64,000 nt of DNA. It comes from Phoronis australis (lineage: Eukaryota > Phoronida > Phoronidae). Within the stretch, counting starts at the first letter, position 1, and each line of letters begins with the position of its first letter. The position numbers were made by a program, and so were the translations under genes. The stretch covers positions 1,460,753 to 1,524,752 of the forward strand of contig NMRA01000028.1 in assembly GCA_002633005.1 (NCBI GenBank). The letters are read 5' to 3'. Shown here piece after piece: positions 56,801 to 64,000 of this stretch. Below the pieces are notes generated by a model. The model did no database searches and was not told the DNA's origin. It saw only the letters and a program-made list of their open reading frames with translations.

Positions 56801-59800
56801 TTATTTTGCTAAAGTTACATTAATTGCTACATCAGGATGTCAAAAATGGCCAAATTTAAGTAACAAATTAATAATGCCTATGCTCTCCATTCCAACCTCA
56901 GTATAACCATATAAAACAAGAAGTGACTTAATGTTTTGTGACTGGCAGTATTAAAATATTTGATTATCCCTGTTATGTCAGACATTATGTCCCAAAGCAG
57001 TAGTCATATTACTGAAATAGCACTGGATATCATATTCATGTTGTGATGTGCCTCCTAAGTGGTGTCCCAAAGTAATAGTCATGTTGCCTAACAGTGCTCA
57101 TTATACCTTAAGTTTCAAATGAATGTTGTGCTAAACTACTTTTGTCAATTCCTCAGAAAGAGATGTCGACTTGTTCCATTTGTGGTAAAACCTACAAAGC
57201 AATGTGGCTGAGAGAGCATGAAAGGGAGTGTCTGAAGAGTAGTCTATTACCTTCAACTAAATCTGGTAAAGCTAAAAAGGTAAATCCCAACAGTGAGCCT
57301 CGCACAGGAAAAAGGAAGGCTGCATCGAAGGCCAGGCAATCATTGCTAGAAATAACAAAAGCTGAGGTGTCTGATGGAACATTACATCAAAAAATATCTG
57401 AAGACCAAGACTACCTTGAAGGTGATGAAAGCGAAGAGAGTAGCCATTCAGAAGAAGACAGTACTAGTGAACCCGATAGTGTGTCAGAAAAAGACACTTT
57501 TAAAAGGGTTCCGTTCTTCACCAGGAAACGGTCGTGCACAGATGATTTTCGGAGTACAGCTTTGGAGTGGACTCAGACATTTTATGATTCTTTAACTCCA
57601 TGTGTGCATCCGGTGACGGTAAATGTAAGTGAATGGCGACCAATTTCAAGTGGCGACGAATATGGATATCTACCTTATGGAAAAGAAAGCGTGTATTTTC
57701 AATTGATTCGTAAAACAGACCAAAAGCCTGTTGTGGAAGGGTCAATACCCCTATTTGAGTCTGTCCACGATGGTGATGATGCATTTCTCTATGTGGGTGG
57801 ACCTGTGTATGCTGCAGACTGGTGTCCAATGATGTCAACAGATGGCTCTGGTGACCAGTTTGTAGCTGTTGGCTGCAGTGATGACAAAATTTACAATAAC
57901 ACTGACATTTATGAAGGAAGAGGTGTGATTCAGGTGTGGAATTGTGGACCTCTACATCAAAAGTCATGCCTCAACAAGCCATCTCTGGTGCTGGCCGTCT
58001 GTCATCAGTATGGATGTACATGGGACCTCAAATGGTGTCCTTCCTGTGCAATCTCTGAGTGTAACAGCAGGTTAGGTTTGCTGGCTGGAGCATTCTCTGA
58101 TGGCTTGGTCAGGTTATTTGACATACCACGTCCTGAAACAATGCAGGAATTGAACACCAAGTGTTTCACTATTCCTCCAGCTGCTGTGTTGAGTGCTCCT
58201 AAAGGTTAGCTCTCTTTTTGTTACTAAATGTTAAAGGCTTGTCACTTGAGATGTGTGTAGCTGTTACCAGTGGTGTAACATGTCGCCTACTTTGGAAAAA
58301 AGTGCCAAAATTGCCCTGGCTTCACTTTTAAGGGTTGTAACATTTTTGTGAATACATCAACACTGGTTTATGATTTACATATTCATATGACAGCATCAGT
58401 GTATTTTATTGCATTATGCTTCTTGACTGCTTATGATTTGTCAATCAATTTTGACAAATGTTGTGTATAATTGTAGGACAACCCTCATCTCAGTGTACAT
58501 CTCTTGACTGGATGTATGTGGAAGGCAGTCATAAATTGGCAGCTGCATTCACTGATGGTGAGCATCAACTGGTGTGCTGTTATACAAATTAGTAGTATTG
58601 AGAGGTCTAGTTTTGACAGGACCATCAGGGGAGACAGGCGTCCCCCCTCACACTTAATAGGCATTTTCATCAACAACGTCCTTGCCTCGCAAGCTATAAA
58701 ACGCATTTTTTATGAACTACTGCATCTAGTTGACTTGTAGAGACAGATGTGGTGGCTTGATGCTATGTACCAAACACTTACCATATAGTATCAAGCATGT
58801 GAAACTCTGCTGTGTGTTACAGGTTGTATTGATGTATGGCTTGTATGTTAGAACTCTATTGCGTGTGACAGGTTGTATTGGTATATGGTCTGTATGTCAG
58901 AATGCTGTTGTATGTTACAGGTTGTATTGGTATATGGTCTGCGACAGACTGCTCGTCCCTGGTCTCCAGTGCGTCAGTCCTGTACCCTATACGATTCTTT
59001 AAAGCTCATGTGCAAAACGTAACCAGCGTGGCTTGGTGCCCTTCATCAGCGTACATATTGGCCAGCACTGGTATGGACTTCTGCGTCCACCTGTGGGATC
59101 TCCGTCAACCTGACAAGCCTCACTGCACATATGACACCAAGTCTGTTGGCCAACTTAAAATAAATGAACTACTGAGCTGTGCGTCATGGTCTAAGATATG
59201 GTCCTCTTTGTATGTAGGATGTGACGACTCCTTGAGTTCTGCTCCTGACACATATATGTTTTGCCTTCGTCCTGACACACAAGGACTTGAGAATGTACGC
59301 CTCAGCATACATTATGCCAACATCTTGGTGAGTTGCAAATTCTACTTGTATAAGGCCAAAGAAGCATAGTTGTTTCTGATGTTCACCGCGACTCATTTTA
59401 AGACCTGCGCTAACGGACAAAAAAGGAAAAACGCGGCCTGCACCAATTTCTGCCTAAGTCTCATTTTTTTGAAAAGCTGCACAAAGGCGCATAAGCAAGG
59501 GTAAGCAAAGTTTGAAATGCCATGATGTGCCAAGCGGTGCATAATTAATTGAAAACGATGCACTCTGCAGTGATAGGAAAGTCCTCTGAGCTTGGTTTAT
59601 CCACTCGAGTGGCGATGGACCACTTAAAAGTAGGGGCTGTCATGCCGATGCAAAGTACGGCCGCAGTACTTGCCGTGACTTTCTTGTTGCATTTGTGCCT
59701 CTGTGTTGTGTGTAATGAATTACTTTATGTTCATATTTGCATGTAGTGTGATCTGAAACTCTTTTGGTGTAAAAGGAGGCCGAAAGTGATGTTTGTAAAT

Positions 59801-62248
59801 GTCACTTACTAACGGCGGTAGATAAATAATAAGTGTAAGTAATGCTTGTCAGTTTTGGTCGTCTGTTAGATTTATTTTTTTCCAACAAAAAATAATACTG
59901 CTCAATTTTCAAAAAAGTTCTTTTTTGGCCTTATGTCATCCTTTGTTGCAATTTACAGTAATGATTCTCCATATTTGAACAAAACTTTATGCCAAAAATG
60001 CTATGTGTTAATTGTTGACTGCTTTACAGTACAAACTGTGCCGAAAATGATGTAAAGTTTTCTTTCTGTTTATTTTTGCGATGAAATGTGATAAAAATTA
60101 TGTCTAATGACTTTTCAGTTTTTTATTTTTAAAGTTATATTGAGCAATACTTTGACATTTGAGCAAAATCATGTTTTTAAATTTACTCTAGTTATGTTTC
60201 CCGCAGGTAAGGCATGTGCCTGTACAAAGGACACCCACCTGTGGCTATGTGGGACACCAGAGCTGTTTTTACACGGGGAGCAGTTGCCACGGTGCGAGTT
60301 GTCATGACACGACTTACTCCTCTTTAGTCACACGATATTAAATCACAAACTGGATCAACATGAATCATTTACACAAAGACTTTCTGTTCATGCTTGCATA
60401 AACAGTAGAGAATATCTAAACCAATGAGATAATAGCTCATTGGTCCAAACCTTGTGGAACGCCAGCAGATTACTGTTATATAAGCTATTGCGCAAGCGCA
60501 TTGAAAGATGATCCCTTTTCACCCTGCCCCAAGTGTGCCGGGACGTGTTGTTGAAGTTTTGATCGAGCGCAACTCACTTTACCTCTCAAAGCAGTGTCAA
60601 AAATGGCCGCCACGGTGTCAGCTTGCTCATACACTTGCGCCCTATTAGCTGTTCTGTGTTAGTTGCTCTGTGACAGCAGTCTCCCGTGTGAAAGCGGCTT
60701 TAGGCATGTGCACCTATATGCAAAACACTTATCAATAAACAGTAAGGCATATTATTTCAGATATAGGTGTATGGGCCTAAATATGCGCATATATTTATAT
60801 TTAAGGTGACTGTAAGTCTGCCTGATGTCACAAATTTTGAATTTAGAATGGTTACCATTATGAAATTGGTCTCAAATTAATATTTAGTCAAAGTAAGTGT
60901 GATTTCTGGGATTGGAAAGAAGTGATGGGTTGTTATTAATTGAGGTGTGGCTTCATAAGTTGACTTGTCACAGCATGTAATTTTGTCTGCCAAAAATCAC
61001 TTCTCAGTTGAGACCGATTTTTAATGGTAAGTGGTCTAAATAAAAATGCCGTGTTGATTGCACGTTTACTTTATTTGATTTTTTAGTCCACGTGTGTCAA
61101 TGACTGGCTGAATTGTGTATTATCTTGTGACTACCTTGGACGGGTCAACTGGCTTTCATTATCCAAGCACATGGAATACTTCTGTTCCACGAAGAATGTT
61201 AAAAAGAAAGCTGTAAGTTGTGTTATGTACTGTTACTGAGTTGTGAGTGAGTGTGTGATTGTGTTATGTATTGTTACTGAGTACTGAGTGAGCGTGTCAT
61301 TGTGTTATATCCTGTTACTGAGTAGTGAGTGAGTGTGTGATTGTGTTTTGTGCTGTTACTGAGTAGTGAGTGAGTGTGTGATTGTGTTATGTACTGTTAC
61401 TGAGTAGTGAGTGAGTGTGTTATGTACTGTTACTGAGTAGTGAGTGAGTGTGTTATGTACTGTTACTGAGTAGTGAGTGAGTGTGTTATGTACTGTTACT
61501 GAGTAGTGAGTGAGTGGATGATGGTATTTATAGTAAATATTTGGAACAGTTGTTTGTGATAAATCTGTTGTATGTCTGTAAGCTTATATCTGTGATGCGA
61601 TTGGTTATTGTGAAGATGTGAAATTATGTCTGTTGGCATATTTTGCTTTTTGAATAATATTGTCTAAACTTTGTTTGTGACATTATCTCATCATTGCTGT
61701 TTTAACTATTTTTAATTACAATGAGTTAAATCACTGAACTTTGACTTTATAAAACTGAAGTTGAGTGAAAGCATAGTGATAAACTGAATTTTGAAATGTG
61801 ACCTTCAAAGCATATTTTCAACATTGAGGATTCAAAAATTATCACTATACTTGTCCAGTACAATGCTTAGGACCACTTGAGAAACTACAAAATCAAGGGT
61901 GGATGTTATATCGAGCTTGGACTGATCAGAATTTTTTTTGAGAAATTGGGGGTAATAATTAGTTGCTGGAATTGTCTGTAAATGGGTGCTCAAAAGGACA
62001 TGGCCAAAAATGATGACTATCAATTTAGATTGGATGTGTAATGGGAGTATAGGTGTTTTAAATGTGAAAATTTTTGGAAACAAGACACTGACAAGTGTGG
62101 TATTTGTGGGAAGTTGTACACTTAAAAGAGTAACCGTTTTAGACCAGCATGGATACTGACCACGAGCGCATTCTATAAATAGACACTTTTCCCAGTGTCC
62201 AATGTCATCATTCCAAGACAACCATCTGAATCTGACACTTAGCATGAC

Positions 62249-62280
<32 letters not shown>

Positions 62281-62675
62281 CATATGCGTGCGTGCATGTG
62301 TGTGTTCATGTCTATGCAAGTGTATTTGTCCATCATATTTGTTTTGTGTAATTAATTTGTGACTTGACCTAATTGTTTGTTTGGGAATGATGTTGGCATG
62401 CAGCTAGTCTCGTATTTGTGTGCTGTGGTCATGATGTTCCAAAAGATTGGGCAGTAGGCACTTTTTGGTAATGTTACAAGTATTGTTGGCATAGTCACTT
62501 GTGTAAAGTTGGGAAAAGTCAACACTTTGTAAATGTGTTAAAACATATTGATGTTGTTTGTCATTTCTGGTGTGGACTGTTGTAGAAAACAAGAGTCTAA
62601 CATTTAATTGAAACACTTTTCTATTTCAAGGACAGCATAAGGTCACACACAAAGAAAAGCTCACATAACCAAAAG
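41814..62675 (+). CDS. GTF3C2: GTF3C2 (TFIIIC110), Pol III general factor subunit, 3' end missing
   Basis: WD40 subunit of TFIIIC, which binds the B box of tRNA-type promoters. Coding exons: 41814-41898 (or 45289-45349), 46370-46465, 46794-46901, 47350-47445, 48412-48498, 48620-48721, 49050-49136, 49299-49397, 49876-49962, 50657-50776, 51288-51374, 52098-52169, 53058-53149, 53650-53805, 57157-58204, 58477-58557, 58921-59327, 61087-61212, and tentatively 62631-62675. All have GT-AG borders and consistent phases, giving 1,012 aa through the 61087 exon. Order: SQSPEA repeats; AT-hooks with acidic linkers (about 29-375); three zinc fingers (about 381-480); an acidic Ser-rich linker; a WD40 region from about 665. 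Family landmarks match human GTF3C2: YVGGPVYAADWCP, GCTWDLKWCP, RLGLLAGAFSDG, TSLDWM, and a repeat ending VHLWDLRQP. The AT-hook array and zinc fingers are additions to the human layout as I know it. The C-terminal propeller blade(s) must lie in exons past the window. Confidence 0.9.
42633..43344. other. Spacer between the duplicated copies
   Basis: It contains a direct repeat of about 70 bp (about 42640-42704 and 42709-42767; TTGCACAATAxTGC...CATCCACC...AAAGTGG) and three GGATGCATTATTG words (about 43239, 43298, 43315). It also holds ETS-like ACCGGAAG (about 43260) and a perfect NRF1-type GCGCATGCGC (43279-43288). These last motifs could serve as a promoter for exon 1b. Confidence 0.4.
43345..46088 (+). 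repeat. Segmental duplication, copy 2 (GTF3C2 5' region)
   Basis: Direct copy of 39665-42631, separated from it by about 710 bp. Differences from copy 1: a deletion of about 225 bp near 44205, loss of the CACGTG E-box, a small insertion giving AAACCTAGGTTTAA near 43994, and one fewer 24-bp unit in exon 1. Confidence 0.93.
45289..45349 (+). CDS. GTF3C2 exon 1b: two SQSPEA repeats
   Basis: The duplicated first coding exon has the same start, reading frame and phase-1 donor as exon 1a but two units instead of three. It lies 1 kb from exon 2 (46370), so it can splice straight to it. If the duplication is an assembly artefact, 1a and 1b are two alleles of one exon. Confidence 0.6.
46370..52169 (+). 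CDS. GTF3C2 AT-hook/acidic exon array (11 exons)
   Basis: AT-hook exons, with the form [GD]VxQxSA...EEKPRRGRPRK: 46370-46465 (RRGRPRK), 47350-47445 (QRGRPRK), 48412-48498 (QRGRPPK), 49050-49136 (RRGRPRK), 49876-49962 (RRGRPRK) and 51288-51374 (RRGQPPK, degenerate). They alternate with acidic exons ending in a T/V-rich stretch plus EK: 46794-46901, 48620-48721, 49299-49397, 50657-50776 and 52098-52169. AT-hook exons are mostly 87 or 96 bp. Every exon starts and ends in phase 1. AT-hooks (RGRPRK cores) bind the minor groove of AT-rich DNA, so the array probably adds multivalent DNA contact. No acidic exon was found between the second and third AT-hook exons. Confidence 0.85.
47991..48060 (+). 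repeat. tRNA-like SINE head in GTF3C2 intron
   Basis: A-box-like CTTAGTGGTAAGAGC at 48004-48018 and B-box-like GATTTCAATTCC at about 48044-48055, about 40 bp apart, recall a tRNA-derived SINE. It sits in the one intron of the array where the alternating acidic exon is missing. Confidence 0.45.
51778..51821 (+). CDS. Possible alternative terminal exon of GTF3C2
   Basis: It follows a good acceptor (CCAATTTCAG). Joined in phase 1 to exon 51288-51374, it adds 14 residues and then a TAA stop. That would make a short protein of AT-hooks only, without zinc fingers or WD40 domain. No comparative support is available; it may be an unused acceptor. Confidence 0.2.
52513..52545 (+). pseudogene. Degenerate extra AT-hook exon
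   Basis: After an acceptor (GACTGCAG), the sequence opens ATGTTTCC, exactly as the AT-hook exon at 51288 does. Read in phase 1 it soon meets a TAA and has no RGRP core. Its place, after the last acidic exon, is where a seventh AT-hook exon would fall in the alternating pattern. Confidence 0.4.
53058..53805 (+). CDS. GTF3C2 zinc-finger exons
   Basis: Exon 53058-53149 encodes a C2H2 finger (CLHCKFE...FHLMKQH; C-x2-C-x12-H-x4-H). Exon 53650-53805 encodes a C2HC finger (CSQCQKR...KKHVEWC; C-x2-C-x12-H-x3-C). A third, CSICGKTY...REHEREC (C-x2-C-x11-H-x3-C), opens the next exon at 57157. Junctions are phase 1, 0 and 0. The fingers are between the AT-hooks and the WD40 domain. I know of no such fingers in human GTF3C2. 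Confidence 0.82.
55024..55334 (-). pseudogene. Minus-strand reading frame with one frame break
   Basis: From an ATG at 55334, about 24 codons are protein-like (AAGRRSTAKPKDYFKNRDMF). From 55263 a different frame is protein-like for about 79 codons down to a TAG at 55024, opening DTDVDSDSDTTDNPGPDDGD. Either a one-base indel has broken an acidic N-terminal coding region, or the TTTCAG at the break is an acceptor. It lies antisense in the 3.35-kb intron before the WD40 exons. The family is unknown; a transposon origin is possible. Confidence 0.4.
57157..59327 (+). CDS. GTF3C2 WD40 exons
   Basis: Exon 57157-58204 carries the third zinc finger, an acidic Ser/Glu linker and the first WD units (GGPVYAADWCP; GRGVIQVWNCGPL; GCTWDLKWCP; SDGLVRLFDIPRPE). 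Exon 58477-58557 (CTSLDWMYVEGSHKLAAAF) and exon 58921-59327 follow. The last contains GCIGIWS, AHVQNVTSVAWCP and VHLWDLRQPDKP. Phases are 0, 1, 1, then 0. Spacing between landmarks matches the human protein well. Confidence 0.92.
58809..58935 (+). repeat. 49-bp tandem triplication across a splice acceptor
   Basis: GTTGTATTG preceded by ...ACAG occurs at 58823, 58872 and 58921, 49 bp apart. The third is the true start of the WD40 exon. The first two are duplicate acceptors with duplicate exon beginnings. Since 49 is not a multiple of 3, use of an upstream acceptor would shift the frame. Confidence 0.9.
60421..60605 (+). promoter_or_regulatory. NF-Y/NRF1-like motif cluster inside GTF3C2
   Basis: A perfect inverted repeat CCAATGAG...CTCATTGG (60421-60443) places two CCAAT boxes back to back. 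TGCGCAAGCGCA, an NRF1-type site, is at about 60489-60500. AAATGGCCGCCA at about 60601 could be a start codon or a YY1-type site. It lies in the intron before the 61087 exon. A cryptic or antisense promoter is possible but unproven. Confidence 0.3.
61087..61212 (+). CDS. GTF3C2 exon 18 (WD40 strand set)
   Basis: Open in phase 0 throughout (42 codons), with acceptor TTTTTTAG and donor GTAAGT. The encoded NDWLNCVLSCDYLGRVNWLS aligns without gaps to the SDWLGTIAAGDISGEL region of human GTF3C2. The junction with exon 59327 also preserves human spacing. It therefore continues the WD40 domain and is not a zinc finger, although it ends in a Cys/His-containing phrase. Confidence 0.8.
61219..61515 (+). 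repeat. Minisatellite starting at an exon donor
   Basis: About eight units of TGTTATGTACTGTTACTGAG plus TAGTGAGTGAG. Early units are about 48 bp (with an extra TGTGTGATTG) and later ones 33 bp. It begins 6 bp after the GTAAGT donor of the 61087 exon. Confidence 0.92.
62249..62310 (+). repeat. (GT)n microsatellite
   Basis: GT dinucleotides with GCGT and TTGT interruptions, intronic in GTF3C2. Confidence 0.9.
62631..62675 (+). CDS. Possible GTF3C2 exon 19
   Basis: A 45-bp stretch between acceptor CTATTTCAAG and donor GTAGTG, open in phase 0. It encodes a basic Ser/Lys/His-rich linker. The position fits the variable linker that follows this WD unit in the human protein. The exon is too short for confidence. 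Confidence 0.3.
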
Positions 62676-64000
62676 GTAGTGTTACATGATAATCCATTAT
62701 CCTACATTGGTTAACAGGTTCAGCATGGCTCGGAGTTTTGATTTTTCAGTAGTTGACTGAAATCAAGGTGAAATAAAGCTTGTAAAATTGCTGGAAAATT
62801 TCAAATTGCCTAATAGGTTATAACCAAGATTTTCCAAAGTGTGACTCAAGTCATTTAGACCATTAGTAACCTTGCAAGGAAGTAGCCATTGAGCCAAACA
62901 TCAAGTACGCATTGCAAAACTTTTTATTTTCTTAAAATAGAAAAGTTGGAGAGTTAACTTTTGGATATCAATGTATTCCAATGCAAAAGTGACAGCATTT
63001 TGGAGAACTGTTTATGAAAGTGTCCTTCAAGTCTGTGCTGCAAAACTGGTTTTTCACAAGTTTGGCAACATCATGCAAGGTGAATAAGCTCGTGTCATTG
63101 CTAGTATGCATAAATTAGTCCAGAGTACCTGTTTTATAGCTCGTTCTAAGTTTATGTTTACAAGATTTTTCCATATCTTTCGGGTGGTTTAGACATCATT
63201 CCCGAGAGGCTTGCCCACAAAATCAGTGATACCAAAACAATGAAAGCGAGATTTTTGTAGGAGCAGTACATTTGATAGAAGGACATTTGAATGTTTGGTG
63301 GCTAAATTTCAGGAAACTGATGGTATATTAAATACCTTTGAATGCTCAGCAGTCACCAGAACTCCCAGCGTTTTGATTTTGTGTGACGTGCTTGAGAAAT
63401 CCACAAATTTGGCATTTTGAAATTTTCTGTTATAAGGAGCTTCGTAATGAACTAGTGTCTATTTCCCTCCAAAAACAGTTTTGTAGAGGCACACTGATCA
63501 CAGCAGGGCATAACAACGGATGTTTTGTCGAAGTACCAGTCAGATGATTGGCTTTTTCACATCGTTCTATATATTGTTGGGAGTTCTGACTGAATGAGGT
63601 GGATTGTTTTGACCTTTAGTGGTATTTGCTACTCATAAACTCTCCTGAAAATTAGCCATTAAACATTCTACAGCCCCTCGTTAAAGTATAATTGTTCCTT
63701 TCACTTGCAAGGTCTTTGTCTGAAACACTGATTTTGTGGAAATGTCAATCTCAACCATTTTTTATCTGATGGTGGTTAGTGTACATACTGTCCAATTATG
63801 CAGTATTTGTGTCCGAAGAATCTCTGGGGCCTGCTGTCTGCACCTGAAAAATATGGAAAATGTGAAACACGAAATAAGGATGAACTGTAAAATAGGGAAT
63901 TTTTTGAACCACCTCGAAAATGGATGCCATTGAAGTGGTTCTTTTTTCGATTGGATTGCTGTGTTATGGGAGAAAACCACAAGTAGACGCACTATATTTG
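62676..64000. other. GTF3C2 3' intron or flank, no exon recognised
   Basis: No reading frame resembles the remaining GTF3C2 C-terminus, which should include a final WD unit. The frames at 63736-63992 on both strands lack motifs. The rest of the gene is presumed to lie beyond the window. Confidence 0.4.

Noticed and set aside
60207-60306. WD-like phrase AMWDTRAVFTRGAV as another GTF3C2 exon
   Set aside because: No acceptor puts it in frame with exon 17 (phase 0), and the exon 17 to 61087 junction already preserves human spacing.
61087-61212. Reading the 61087 exon as a paralogous zinc-finger exon (C...C...KH...C)
   Set aside because: The text aligns without gaps with the WD40 region of GTF3C2 that should follow exon 17, so it is an ordinary continuation of the domain.
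1-64000. CRISPR arrays, bacterial operons, rRNA genes
   Set aside because: None is present; the tandem repeats lack unique spacers and the gene structure is that of an animal nuclear genome.

Overview
The window is animal nuclear DNA. Genes have GT-AG introns of about 0.3 to 7 kb, the DNA between exons is AT-rich, and it is crowded with short inverted-repeat elements, minisatellites and tRNA-derived repeats. The three recognisable genes are conserved across animals. Small transposon relics are abundant, and paired copies of some sequences differ by roughly 5%. Both facts fit a highly heterozygous marine invertebrate such as an amphioxus, hemichordate, echinoderm or mollusc, but the sequence alone does not fix the phylum.

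Layout, all three genes on the + strand. (1) 1-9.7 kb: no secure gene. It holds one acidic 84-codon reading frame, several inverted-repeat elements and two tandem-repeat arrays. (2) About 9.9-20.7 kb: an MFSD6-like major-facilitator membrane protein in four recognised exons. Its 7.3 kb last intron is full of mobile elements. (3) 20.7-31 kb: the MFSD6 3' end, then a repeat-rich intergenic stretch with decayed minus-strand reading frames. (4) 31.1-36.7 kb: a complete six-exon STUB1 (CHIP) gene, encoding a TPR plus U-box E3 ubiquitin ligase co-chaperone of 279 aa. (5) About 39.7-62.7 kb and onward: a GTF3C2 (TFIIIC110) gene, the WD40 subunit of the RNA polymerase III factor TFIIIC. Its 5' end (upstream region plus first coding exon) is present twice, in copies of about 2.7-3 kb. 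The rest of the N-terminus is built from an alternating tandem array of AT-hook exons and acidic-linker exons, followed by three small zinc fingers and then the WD40 domain. Its 3' end is not in the window.

The genes do not form an operon or an obvious pathway. MFSD6-like is a membrane protein, STUB1 works in protein quality control and GTF3C2 in Pol III transcription. The most unusual feature is the GTF3C2 N-terminus: six AT-hook exons and five acidic exons, all in phase 1, so any pair can be added or skipped without breaking the frame. The window's two N bases lie exactly at ends of duplicated sequence, so both duplications concerned could be unmerged haplotypes rather than real tandem copies.
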